Of a DNA stretch of 64,000 bases, positions 45,601-55,262 are shown piece by piece. The notes under the pieces were generated by a model that did no database searches, had not been told where the DNA came from, and worked only from the letters and a program-made list of their open reading frames with translations. The DNA comes from Strigamia acuminata. Lineage: Eukaryota > Arthropoda > Chilopoda > Geophilomorpha > Linotaeniidae. How positions within the stretch are numbered: position 1 is the first letter of the stretch; every line of letters starts with the position of its first letter. Position numbers and translations under genes: made by a program. The DNA lies in the NCBI GenBank assembly GCA_949358305.1, contig CASHSZ010000126.1:1-64000 (forward strand), in the 5' to 3' direction.

Positions 45601-46747
45601 GTATTTAACGTGAGAACACTTGACCACCCAACACCTTGCAACACTGCAACACACTCACAGCCCAGTGGCTCCAAGGTAATCCCTCTCTCGTGGAGTAGTG
45701 AGACCTAGTGAGGGAAAGGAGGGAGCTGAGTGATGAAAGGAGTAGAGGAGAGTGAGTAAAATTTGTTCGTGAAGTCAGCGAGTGCAGTCGTATCCTGCAC
45801 AGATCCACCCTCCTCCCTATTTACCACTATGATGCTCATTGGTGAGATGTTGGATCCACCACAGCCTCCATGAGCGGTTGCATAAATAAAATAAAAAACA
45901 AATTTTTACTTATCTGGAAAACTGTGATCACGTAAACATGGTAAATATTGTAAAACTCACACAATTTTAATTACAAGTGACAGTGATGTTATAAATTCAT
46001 GGTTTTAATGACACCTTTCAAAAATAATTATGTTGATCAATAGTGTATTAAAGAAAAAGCAGATCACTTATTAAGATTTGTACCCTTTCCGAAAATGTAC
46101 AAATACTTATAAGAGGATAATTTAATTTCAGATTACCATTTTTACCCAAAATGCAGGAAAATGAATGTGTCGCGGATGAATTATCATGCAATTACACCAA
46201 ACAAATTACTGAAGTAGGATGGCAAGTTAATCCTCATTATACCTGCAATTGTGCGAGAGAATGTGAAAAAGTTAAATTCACTTCTCACTATTATTTTACT
46301 GATCAGTACACAAAAACGAGCATTTTTTATTACTTATCCAGTAGAATTCTTGAATTAACAGAATATTTTTGTTTTGACTTTATATCATTGATGTGTAACA
46401 TTGGCGGCTACATGAACTTTTACATTGGAATATCTTGTATTCAAATTATTGAAACAACTATTTCAAACATCCAAAATGGTTATCAAATAGCTAATTACTA
46501 CAGAAAGAAGAAAAATCCTTTTGATAAACATGTCATGAGTAAAAGTAAAGAATTATGGATGGCAACAACAACTAATGGCAGTTCCCAAAGTGCCTCACCG
46601 CAATCTAAGACTACTGTAAAAATTAGAAAATTTGTCATATTGTGTTCTTTCCTGTCGAGTTGCTTTTTTACATACTGTCAAATGATGACTTACATTCATT
46701 ATCCTGTATACATGACCATTGAACTTTGTGGTGACCCAGTTGGATAA
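42643..46747 (+). CDS. DEG/ENaC channel copy 2, first half (exons 1-7), frame shift in exon 1
   Basis: Exons 42643-42972, 43135-43241, 43312-43390, 43460-43545, 44546-44656, 44864-44973 and 46132-46747. Exons 2-6 (107, 79, 86, 111, 110 bases) have exactly the lengths of copy 1. Exon 1 opens MNQLRRLRKKKIEK but hits TGA in GGTGTTGATGACC. TM1 (MTIIALSLCMYQCSDVIILY) continues in another frame, where an ATG at 42783 could serve as start. The family features are DDYPAISIIS, CNCARECEKVKFTSHYYF and TM2 with CNIGGYMNFYIGISC (GIS filter). A second TM1 helix (KFVILCSFLSSCFF) ends at YPVYMTIEL. The Gypsy LTR begins at 46727, so the last residues (CGDPVG) and stop come from the LTR. Expected product: a membrane Na+ channel half; probably decayed at the N-terminus. 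Confidence 0.85.
42991..43089. repeat. DNA-transposon end fragment in intron 1
   Basis: Starts GGGGCCGTCCATAAATTACG, a terminal sequence I recall from widespread DNA transposons, and ends AGTTACGTACTTTTATGAT. The inverted ACGTAA/TTACGT words hint at shortened inverted ends. It is only about 100 bp. Confidence 0.5.
45605..45885. repeat. Dispersed repeat copy in intron 6
   Basis: Related to 26378-26870: both have a run of GAGTGAG/GGGAG-like purine repeats, then a (C)ACCA(C/T)-ATGA-CTCA block, then CTCCATGAGCGG(T/A)TGC. The copies are diverged and in the same direction. Confidence 0.5.
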
Positions 46748-47547
46748 GTGTCCCCCCAGGGCGGATACTTGTCCTATGAGTCACTATGATTAAAGAGTCG
46801 TTCCCCCCCGAGTTGGCTCCACCTCCCCATGGCAGGTGTGTGCCCCGAGGGGGAGGAAGCGGCTGGTGGTCAGCCCCCATTGGTTGATCGCCGGCCCTTC
46901 ACCCCACTGCATAAAAGGCTGTGTTTCCCGCCTAAAGACAGAACTTACACAAACGACACCAAGAACACAGCAACTACCTCACCGTCAGGCCAACTTCAAC
47001 TACAAGTTAGGATTGATCGAGGATCGCTGAGTAAAGTGCAAACTGTAACTCTCACGAAGTCACTTGCGAGCTATTCCTGCGAAAGCACGAGAATAGCCCT
47101 TGTGAAATCACCCAGAATAATCGCCCAGACGATTATTCGCCGAAGTAAGTGTCCGAGTGCTTTGTAGGGAACCCCAAAGTTCCTAGACGAGGCCTCTGCG
47201 ACGCTAAACCAAACCCTAGACAACAGGCACGGATAGAAGACTCGAAAGAGCATTCCACCGCGTCCGTGAAGACGAATCCGTGACGAATTAACGACAACTC
47301 GAGACGCCGCCTTTGTTCCGCCGACCACGCGGAATCGACGACGCCATCTTGAGAAATCCTTTGTTCGACGCTGACCACGTCGACTCTAGAATTATTACTG
47401 AGTGTATTTTAAAGGCATAAAGCCTGGTGAATAAATTACCTGTTTATTTACATACATTTGGTATTCATTTGGGTATTTGCATAATTGATCACAGGTAAAG
47501 TATTACACGTTAGCGCTATTTAAACCTATACCAAGTAGGACGCGACA
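46727..47547 (+). repeat. 5' LTR of the 12.8-kb Gypsy element
   Basis: 821 bp. GCATAAAAGG near 46910 is a likely TATA box and GTGAATAAATTACC near 47430 a likely poly(A) signal. Its first 21 bases supply the last six codons and stop of channel copy 2. Confidence 0.93.
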
Positions 47548-47549
47548 CG

Positions 47550-47567
47550 TGGGGGCCTGTCCGGGAT
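47550..47567 (+). promoter_or_regulatory. Primer binding site, tRNA-Pro-like
   Basis: TGGGGGCCTGTCCGGGAT begins two bases after the LTR. It differs at two positions from the tRNA-Pro primer site known in some vertebrate retroviruses, so a tRNA-Pro primer is likely. Confidence 0.7.
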
Positions 47568-47641
47568 TTAGAAATAAATCTCAAATCTGAACTTGTGATC
47601 TCTCAATAAGATAACCCAAACCGTAGAATTACCGAAAGAAA

Positions 47642-50600
47642 ATGTCAGACAAAGATGAGCAATCCACGTCTGACACCGAGCAGAGAATGCCCGAGAAGGG
47701 AAAAAGGACCTCCGACTACCACCTAAGGTCGGATGGTCCCGTCCCTGAAATGTCCGCAAAGGCGAAAGCCCGAGCGAATAAAAGGAGAGCGAAGGCGCAG
47801 AAAGAGGAGCAAGCTGCATCGCTCGCGGCCCTAGACGGGCCAGAGCGAGAGCGGGTTCCCTTGAATATGCAACCCTTCGAGGATACCGATCCGGAAGCCA
47901 TAGAAAATCGAGAAGAAATTCGCGACGTATCGCCAGGACGAGTATCGATATTGATGACCGAGGAGACGAACGAAGCTCCGAAAATAACGGTCACGGTCGG
48001 CACGAACCCATCGCCACCCACGGCTCAGACGTCCGTGGAGCAAACCCCACGAAAAAACGACGGCGGGACCCCGATAACCCCCCGAGTTACGGCGAGTCCT
48101 GCGGTTGTTTCCTTCGAGGTATCTCACCTAATTCGGTTGACACGGCAAGCTGCCCAACTGAAAGCGATGATAGACATTCCAGTAGGAACGTCAGTCTGGG
48201 AATCGATTACTCTACTCACTGACGCTATCTGCGCGGCACAAGCCCCGACGCCGGTCGCAAGACCAGCAGCGGAGACGCCCATGCCCCAGGTAACGCCCAG
48301 TGACACCGGAGGTTTCGCGCCAGACCCCAACCGAACACTTCACGAATCCAGAGAGAAGGCCCGCGAGGAAGCCAGACAAGAAGCGACTAGTCGCCAACGA
48401 AGGCTGAGCGCAGAGCGGCGAGAACTCTGGAAGGAAGAGGAAGAAAGGGAGCAACGCGAGAGAAGAACCACCGAGAGAACAGAGAAACTGGTCCAAAAAA
48501 TGAGGGAAGAACGAGAAGCTAAAATTCGAAAAGAATGGAACGCAACAGTAGAAGGGCGACATCGAGAAGCTCAAGAGTACGAGGACCAATTTCAAGCGCT
48601 AATAGCTCAAAGAAAAACAGAAAAACTACAAATGTTGCGAAAAGAGGCCATTCTACAACATCAGAAATGGGAAGAACAACATCGCGAGAGGTTGAGAGAA
48701 GAGGAAGCCAGAAAAGAAAAAGAACAGTTTCTGAAAGAGAAAGAAGAGTGGGATCGAGTCAGATGGACCGAAGAGTACAAAGCGAAGAAACAAGCTATAA
48801 TAGATGAGCAAAAAAGATGGGAAGCCGAAAACTGGGAGAAGGAGACAGAAAAGTTCCAGAAAGAGTACGCACAAGACGTCTCGGACAGGAAGAAAAATGA
48901 AGAAAACCTGAAACGGAAACCAGAACCCCCCAGCGGCTCTGATACCGACACAGGAGAAGGTGCAACAAAGCCGGCAAAAACGGCGAAAAGGGGGAAATCT
49001 CAAAAGAGAGACGAGTCGGTCCCAAAAACAAAGGACCGTCACCCCTCAAAAAGATCCGAGACGGGAGCAGCCATCGACGCGTTACTCGAAAAGAAAAACG
49101 CAAATAAAAATCGGGAACGCCCCGAAAGCGAGGAAAACAGATGGCATTCTTTTTACGAGAACAACGACGGAGGGGAGCCGCCGCCATCCGGAGGCTCGAA
49201 ACAGAAGAAGGCTGGCGGAGAGACCCCACCGAGAGGGCCGAGGTTTCACCCCCAAGGAGATCCCTCCGAGCCCTCCGATTCGTCGGACGACGACCATCCG
49301 AGTCGACCGTCTACAGGGAGGAGTCAAGAAGACAGCGATGGGCACCGGTCGAACCGGCCGAATGCTTCAGACCGCTCCTCCCGGAGCTCCAACCCTCGTT
49401 CGGAGGAAGGGAACTTTCAGGACTCATCTGGCCGACATTACACGATGTCTGAGCTAGGCCGAGCCCTGCTGAACTCTTTCAGAAGAGAAGGAATCGATCT
49501 AGGCCATCCAGGCGACGAACATAATCGCGCTGGAGAGAGGGTTAAGCGTAAATATGGCGTACGAAACGAACCAAGCAGCGAAGCCACGGGTAACATCCGT
49601 TGGCAACACTACATACAAACACGATTCGACGGTTCGTGGAAGGCCGGAGACCGCTTCCTAGACGAAGTAATGCGTATCAAGAAAGCGACAAAAGCCACCG
49701 TCGCCGACATGCTAACCCACGGTCTAGTGGAGCTAACCACGGGGTCAGCTCGAGAATGGTATCAGGGACTGAAAAACCCAACCTGGGACGATTTTCTCGT
49801 CCGTTTCGATCTCCGATACGGCGAGACTCCAGACGAGATCAGTAACAAATTACGTGGTCTACGGCAAGCCCCAGGAGAAACATTAGCCGACTACGACGCC
49901 CGAGCGAAACTCCTGTTTGCAAGAGCGCCGTACGAAATAAACCCCGCTGGTTTTACGATGATCTTTTACGGAGGATTATCGGCCCACTCGCAAAGAATTC
50001 TGCTAGACATGCGTGCACCCCGCACTGGCGATTACCAAGATGTCAGTAACTATCTTCTAACAAACACGTTAGAAATAGAACAGCGGTATTACGCCACTCT
50101 GCCCCCGGAAGAAGCTGACGCGCACGAGAAGCGGTTGCAGACGAGCGCCGAACGCCACAAGACCTCAGAAAAATTAATGAGGCCAAGTGAATATTTGAGC
50201 GGCATAATGAGTCTCACCGAAGCATCCTTCGGACGAATGCTGACGCCTAAAGCAGGCAGTATTCTTCCAGCCAACCCGATAGCTGCCCCAAAGAAAGCAC
50301 CGGCAGCAACGGCGATGCAGGTGACCTCGACGGACTCCACCCAGATGGAGAAAGTCGAAGAGACAACACCTCTCGCCACGGCTAAAGAAGAGGAGCCAGC
50401 ATCAAGCGACGAGGAAGCCCTAAATGAGCACCTCGAAAACTTGTCGACGGGATGCGACGATCAAGGTCCCTATTTGCACCATGCACACCGGGCCTTGGCA
50501 ATCGCACAATTCAGAGCACACGTGCAGGCAACAAAAGCGAGAGGGGCATTGGGAGGAAAAAGACGATTCCCGACGCCCTTCGTCCCGAAAAAACCGGGAT

Positions 50601-50782
50601 TCACTCCCACAGGGGATAAAAGTAACATCAAATGTTACAGCTGCGGAGAATACGGTCACTACTCCGACAAATGCGAAAAAACCGTCAAAGAAAAAGGCAT
50701 CATGCAAACCTTGATGAAAATGATGATGGAGTTAAATACTAATCTAGCAAAAAACTCCCAAGCGCAGGCGTCGCCGAAATAA
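47642..50782 (+). CDS. gag: Gag polyprotein, 1046 aa
   Basis: ATG at 47642, TAA at 50780-50782. Residues 1-210 are charged and Pro/Thr-rich. About 215-440 are a very long charged coiled coil (EEEEREQRERRTTERTEKLV and onward), then a basic, Ser/Gly-rich linker. About 590-830 are a retrotransposon capsid-type domain (AREWYQGLKNPTWDDFLVRF, LRGLRQAPGETLADYDARAK). A single CCHC knuckle (CYSCGEYGHYSDKC) lies near 998. It should form the particle and package RNA. At 1046 aa it is much longer than usual Gypsy Gags, mainly because of the coiled coil and linkers. Pol follows in the -1 frame. Confidence 0.93.
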   Translation: MSDKDEQSTSDTEQRMPEKGKRTSDYHLRSDGPVPEMSAKAKARANKRRAKAQKEEQAASLAALDGPERERVPLNMQPFEDTDPEAIENREEIRDVSPGRVSILMTEETNEAPKITVTVGTNPSPPTAQTSVEQTPRKNDGGTPITPRVTASPAVVSFEVSHLIRLTRQAAQLKAMIDIPVGTSVWESITLLTDAICAAQAPTPVARPAAETPMPQVTPSDTGGFAPDPNRTLHESREKAREEARQEATSRQRRLSAERRELWKEEEEREQRERRTTERTEKLVQKMREEREAKIRKEWNATVEGRHREAQEYEDQFQALIAQRKTEKLQMLRKEAILQHQKWEEQHRERLREEEARKEKEQFLKEKEEWDRVRWTEEYKAKKQAIIDEQKRWEAENWEKETEKFQKEYAQDVSDRKKNEENLKRKPEPPSGSDTDTGEGATKPAKTAKRGKSQKRDESVPKTKDRHPSKRSETGAAIDALLEKKNANKNRERPESEENRWHSFYENNDGGEPPPSGGSKQKKAGGETPPRGPRFHPQGDPSEPSDSSDDDHPSRPSTGRSQEDSDGHRSNRPNASDRSSRSSNPRSEEGNFQDSSGRHYTMSELGRALLNSFRREGIDLGHPGDEHNRAGERVKRKYGVRNEPSSEATGNIRWQHYIQTRFDGSWKAGDRFLDEVMRIKKATKATVADMLTHGLVELTTGSAREWYQGLKNPTWDDFLVRFDLRYGETPDEISNKLRGLRQAPGETLADYDARAKLLFARAPYEINPAGFTMIFYGGLSAHSQRILLDMRAPRTGDYQDVSNYLLTNTLEIEQRYYATLPPEEADAHEKRLQTSAERHKTSEKLMRPSEYLSGIMSLTEASFGRMLTPKAGSILPANPIAAPKKAPAATAMQVTSTDSTQMEKVEETTPLATAKEEEPASSDEEALNEHLENLSTGCDDQGPYLHHAHRALAIAQFRAHVQATKARGALGGKRRFPTPFVPKKPGFTPTGDKSNIKCYSCGEYGHYSDKCEKTVKEKGIMQTLMKMMMELNTNLAKNSQAQASPK

Positions 50783-53700
50783 ATTCAGCTTCGTCTGCGC
50801 CAGCCACGGAAATTAAAAAGAAGAAATATCACACTGGACCCGCAGGTCATGCCTTGGCAGAAGCACAGATCAAAGATCGCATGCAGACCATTCCGAAGAA
50901 GGAAGAAACAGTGACGCTGACAAGTATGCAAGTGAGAACGAAGCCGGAGGTCGACATAGATTGGACGGACCTCCCGTTCAATCTGGAGGTTGAGCCCCAA
51001 ACATTACGCGTTTTTCACTGCAATGTCACGAAAACACATTGCGAAACTCTGTGTATGCTGCCAGTGGAGATCGAAAACCAAAAATTGTTCGGTCTGCTGG
51101 ATTCAGGAGCAGATCGTTCATTCATATCCGAAGATATAGTAAAGGACTTGGATATTGAAAAAAAGGTGGCACAAGTGAACGCGAACGTAGAATTGCTCAC
51201 CGCCAACGGCTACGTCAAGCCGAGGGGCGTAGTTCGCATCATGATCGACTGGAAGGGGGGGAACCTGTCCCACCCCTTCATAGTCTTGCCATCCCACGAC
51301 AAAGTATTCCTCTTAGGGATGGATATCATGGCAAAACTGAAAATTCAGCCAAACCCGATAACCCGTTCATGGAACTGGATAAGTCCCGAGGGAGAACGGC
51401 CAGTCCCCGTAGTTCCCCAAAAATTACTGGACGAAGCCAAGGACAAAGAGGAATACGGAAGAGGATTGCGAAAATTCGTCCAAGATTACGATTTCGCAGC
51501 CTTCACTCTGGAATTACAGAGGAGTAACGTCGTGGACACCCTGGTCGAGGAGGCAGCACTGCGTGTTAACGAGGCATCGCTACTAAGGCGAGTGCTTCGA
51601 AAGCATGAAAGAATTCTGACCAAGACACCTGGTCGAACGACGGAAGCAACACACGAAATAGTCTTAACCACAGACAAGCCGATTCGAGTGCCTTACAAGG
51701 GGATGAACCCCCAGAAAAGAGACATCGTGACGCAAATGTGCCAAGACATGCTCGACAAGGGCATAGTAACGCAAGCCCTGGGCGAATACGCGATGCGGAT
51801 CGTCCTGGTAATGCGTCCAGGCTCGGAGCCTCGACTATGCATTGATTATCGCCCCCTGAATGCGATAACAGTTATAGACCCGATTCAGATGCCGTCTATA
51901 GACTCGATCCTCCGGGAACTGAGCCCGTTCAAGTGGGTAACCACCATGGACCTGTCAAAGGGGTATTGGCAAGTGGAGCTAAAACCCGAAGACAAACTAA
52001 AAACGGCTTTCTACTCCCCGATAGGAAGACTAATGTTCAACGTGATGCCGTTCGGGCTTGTAAACGCCCCGAGCACGTTCCAGAAACTGATCGAAAGCGT
52101 GTTGGGAGATATGCTGCACGACTTCGTGTGGGCGTATCTCGACGACATAATAATAACGTCGGACACATTCGAAGAGCATATAGACCACATCGACAGAGTG
52201 GTCTCCCGCCTAGCCAAGGCGGGACTCCACATCCATCCAGGGAAGAGCAAGTTCTGCAGAAAAGAGCTTGCCTTCCTAGGATATCGAATAGGAGTCGAGG
52301 GAATCGCGATTGACCCCGAAAAGGTCAAAGCAATAAACGGATTCCCCGCCCCCGAAGATATAAAAGGTGTCCAAAGATTCATGGGCATGGTCAATTTCTT
52401 CGGCCGACTACTCTCTGGTCTGGCTGAGGTGGCCGCGCCTATAACGGATCTCTTACGAACGGATAAAGAGTTTGAGTGGACGGTCCAGTGCGAGGCCGCA
52501 TTTAGCACTATCAAGCAAATGCTGGCTGACGTCGAAAAGATGCCATTGCCGGACCTAAACCGACCGTTCGTGTTGCACACCGACGCGAGTAAAATCGGAC
52601 TGGGTGCAGCCCTTCTGCAGACCCACGTGTACAACGGAATCTCGCAAGAAGTACCCTGTATGTTTATAAGCAGGAAAATACAGGGCGCGGAGAAAAATTA
52701 CACGGCAACGGAACTAGAATGCCTAGCCGTAATTTGGGCAGTTCGAAAATTTCGCGACTATCTGGAGTACACGAACTTCGAGGTTCAGACAGATCACCAG
52801 GCACTAAGCTGGTTGATGAAGCTCAAGGAACCTTCCGGCCGACTCGCAAGATGGCAACTGGAGTTAATGGCGTGCGATATAACAATTACGTACCGCCCCG
52901 GGAAGTACAATCATGTGGCCGACGCCCTCTCAAGAGCCCCAGCCTCTGACCCCCAGGGACCAGACGACGACGGCGAGGACGACACCCACCTCTTGTACTG
53001 CCCAACTCCACGCAGAATATGGCGCTTACGAAAAGCAAACGAACTGCCGGTGATGGAGCCCGAAGATAGAACGTTTTGTGGTTTTTGGACTCGAACGTAC
53101 CAGCCAGCTGGGACGAGCGATTCAACGTCCGCAATTCAACCTCCGCCCCCCGGAGAAACCCACAAAACACTACTACGCGCCTTCACAGCAAAAATTGAAG
53201 AAAAAACGCAATATGCTCCACCCACGAGACGTGAGTTCGTCGAACACCAGGCAGCAGACACAAAATGTCAAATTATAACACAATATTTGCTGAACGGCGA
53301 ATTTCCGGAAGGGATGACAAACCCACACCGCCGGAAACAGTTCGTCAAAGAAGCAACAAGCTACCTCATAGATGATGAACTCCTGGTAAAATACCACCCG
53401 ACATTTCAAGATGACCTCAGTGGAGCGGGAAACTCGGTGAAAGTGGTCGTACCGGCATCACTGCACAACCGACTGTTGTGGCTGATGCACGGACACCCGC
53501 TCGCCAGCCATTCCGGCATAGCGAGAACCCTTTATCGAGTAAAGCAACTTTTCTTCTGGCCGGGCGCGCGGCAAAAGATAACGAAATTTATCCGACACTG
53601 CCCCCGGTGCCAAGCATGCAGACCGCGAGATAAAGTAGCCAGAAACGCCATGTCTCTCGGACCCTACGCACCGTTTGACTGCTTAAGCATAGACTTGATG

Positions 53701-54885
53701 GGCCCCAAGCCCACAACGGGAAACAAGAACATGTATATTCTCGTAATTATGGACGTGGCCACCCGATGGCCGGAGCTGTACGCCCTCGCGAAGCCCTCGG
53801 CTGAAAACATAGTCGAGTGCCTTTACGACGTGGCAATGCGATTTGGGTTTCCCAGAAAACTCATTTCGGATAACGGCCCCCAATTCCGATCGAGAATATA
53901 TAAGGACTTCTGTAGAAAATTTAAAATGGATGCATCAAACACCTCCACGTATAATCCTCAGACAAACCCAGTCGAGAGATTAAATAAAGACATAAAATAT
54001 GCGCTGACAGTATTCACCGATATTCACAATCGATGGGACGAATACCTGCGAGAAATCGCTTTCAGCATTCGCTCAACCGTGTCAAGAACACGCGAATTCT
54101 CACCGGCGTACCTCAACTTCGCCCGCGAATTAAGGATGCCATGGGACCCACGCGTTGCCGAAGCTGTTAACGTATTAGACCCGTCGAGCCCACATGAGTA
54201 CGTGTGCCGGTTGGAACAGACTATATCCGACACGTACCAGCATATGATGGCGCATATTTTCAACATGAGAGAGAGAATCGCAGATAAAGAAGGCGATCTC
54301 GCTTTCGCGAACTTTAAAGTGAATGATCTAGTGTGGAAGGAGGCACACACGTTGTCCAATGCAGCGAGGGGCATCGCCGCCGGTTTAGCCGACAAGAGGG
54401 ACGGTCCCTACGTAATTGTGGCCGAACACGGAGGCAACGCATACCAACTACGCCGCCTAGAGGACAACAAAAATTTTCAGTCGATACATGGCCGAGATTT
54501 AAGGCCATATCTGCCAGAATTTCCACAGGAAATTTGGCTGGAAGGTCAGACACACAGCGGCCAAGGGGGCACCGTGGTCGACACGTTCCAAAAAACAAAT
54601 GAAGCTGAAAATATAGCGGAGAGCGAGGATGAATTCTTCGACGCCGAATCCCCAGCCGACGAGGCTCCAGCTCAGCCGGAGCAAGCAATTTCGGGGAGGG
54701 AGGAAGCAGAAGAATGTACTTCTGAAATGGAAAATAAAAAAATTAATAATGAGAAAAATGCCAACACATCGGAGATGAACGAGCAAGTAGAGTCACGATC
54801 TACGAGCACGTCGAAAATCAACCTTCGACCACGACGAAGCAATAATCCGTTCATTCGGGACGGCAAAGTCGTGGGGAAGAACTAA
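50743..54885 (+). CDS. pol: Pol polyprotein: protease, RT, RNase H, integrase
   Basis: Open from 50743 to TAA at 54883-54885, entered by -1 frameshift from gag; no ATG is needed. Domains by pol residue: protease near 120 (LLDSGADRSFIS), RT near 340-500 (LCIDYRPLNAI, then YLDDIIITS at about 465), RNase H near 611 (HTDASKIGLGAALL), integrase zinc site near 910-960 (HGHPLASHSG...CPRCQAC). The catalytic core has D, D, E in LSIDLMGP, ISDNGPQF and NPVERLNKD (about 983, 1042, 1076). A GPY/F-type module follows (KRDGPYVIVAEHGG, about 1218) and an acidic tail ends the protein. There is no chromodomain. All catalytic motifs are intact. The domain order marks Ty3/Gypsy. Confidence 0.95.
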   Translation, partial: SSKKLPSAGVAEINSASSAPATEIKKKKYHTGPAGHALAEAQIKDRMQTIPKKEETVTLTSMQVRTKPEVDIDWTDLPFNLEVEPQTLRVFHCNVTKTHCETLCMLPVEIENQKLFGLLDSGADRSFISEDIVKDLDIEKKVAQVNANVELLTANGYVKPRGVVRIMIDWKGGNLSHPFIVLPSHDKVFLLGMDIMAKLKIQPNPITRSWNWISPEGERPVPVVPQKLLDEAKDKEEYGRGLRKFVQDYDFAAFTLELQRSNVVDTLVEEAALRVNEASLLRRVLRKHERILTKTPGRTTEATHEIVLTTDKPIRVPYKGMNPQKRDIVTQMCQDMLDKGIVTQALGEYAMRIVLVMRPGSEPRLCIDYRPLNAITVIDPIQMPSIDSILRELSPFKWVTTMDLSKGYWQVELKPEDKLKTAFYSPIGRLMFNVMPFGLVNAPSTFQKLIESVLGDMLHDFVWAYLDDIIITSDTFEEHIDHIDRVVSRLAKAGLHIHPGKSKFCRKELAFLGYRIGVEGIAIDPEKVKAINGFPAPEDIKGVQRFMGMVNFFGRLLSGLAEVAAPITDLLRTDKEFEWTVQCEAAFSTIKQMLADVEKMPLPDLNRPFVLHTDASKIGLGAALLQTHVYNGISQEVPCMFISRKIQGAEKNYTATELECLAVIWAVRKFRDYLEYTNFEVQTDHQALSWLMKLKEPSGRLARWQLELMACDITITYRPGKYNHVADALSRAPASDPQGPDDDGEDDTHLLYCPTPRRIWRLRKANELPVMEPEDRTFCGFWTRTYQPAGTSDSTSAIQPPPPGETHKTLLRAFTAKIEEKTQYAPPTRREFVEHQAADTKCQIITQYLLNGEFPEGMTNPHRRKQFVKEATSYLIDDELLVKYHPTFQDDLSGAGNSVKVVVPASLHNRLLWLMHGHPLASHSGIARTLYRVKQLFFWPGARQKITKFIRHCPRCQACRPRDKVARNAMSLGPYAPFDCLSIDLMGPKPTTGNKNMYILVIMDVATRWPELYALAKPSAENIVECLYDVAMRFGFPRKLISDNGPQFRSRIYKDFCRKFKMDASNTSTYNPQTNPVERLNKDIKYALTVFTDIHNRWDEYLREIAFSIRSTVSRTREFSPAYLNFARELRMPWDPRVAEAVNVLDPSSPHEYVCRLEQTISDTYQHMMAHIFNMRERIADKEGDLAFANFKVNDLVWKEAHTLSNAARGIAAGLADKRDGPYVIVAEHGGNAYQLRRLEDNKNFQSIHGRDLRPYLPEFPQEIWLEGQTHSGQGGTVVDTFQKTNEAENIAESEDEFFDAESPADEAPAQPEQAISGREEAEECTSEMENKKINNEKNANTSEMNEQVESRSTSTSKINLRPRRSNNPFIRDGKVVGKN
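50749..50755 (+). promoter_or_regulatory. -1 ribosomal frameshift slippery heptamer
   Basis: A AAA AAC in the gag frame, ten codons before the gag stop. The -1 frame is open from 50743 through pol, so the overlap is 50743-50782. This is a textbook X XXY YYZ heptamer. A downstream pseudoknot was not assessed. Confidence 0.8.
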
Positions 54886-55262
54886 AAATAAAAGAAAATG
54901 TGATAACATGGAGCGGAGGCCTTGTAAAATAAAAAGATTTACTTACGAGAGCTGCTGCACATGTTGAGACGCGAAAATTTGGCTAAGTCCAAACTTCGCA
55001 ACGAATTGTCGCAGTCACCACTAACAGACGAGAAGTTATGACGTATCGGGCGACCACGTGACAATGAAACCACGCGGTCGACCCCGTAGCATCATTGCCA
55101 GCACGGCGGATCTCGCAAAATACGAGACGCGTTCGAGACCCACAATTCTCAGCGTCGATGGGCCCAGTTTCCGACTGTTTTTAACACGACGAGACGTGTT
55201 TTTTGCTTCTCCCCAAAGAGAAAACAAAGACCTCTCAAAAAACTTCACTTTCCTAAATTGAA

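Noticed and set aside
46829-47378. Small ORFs inside the LTRs (repeated at 58835-59384)
   Set aside because: They occur identically in both LTRs, overlap promoter and poly(A) regions, and lack protein-like features.
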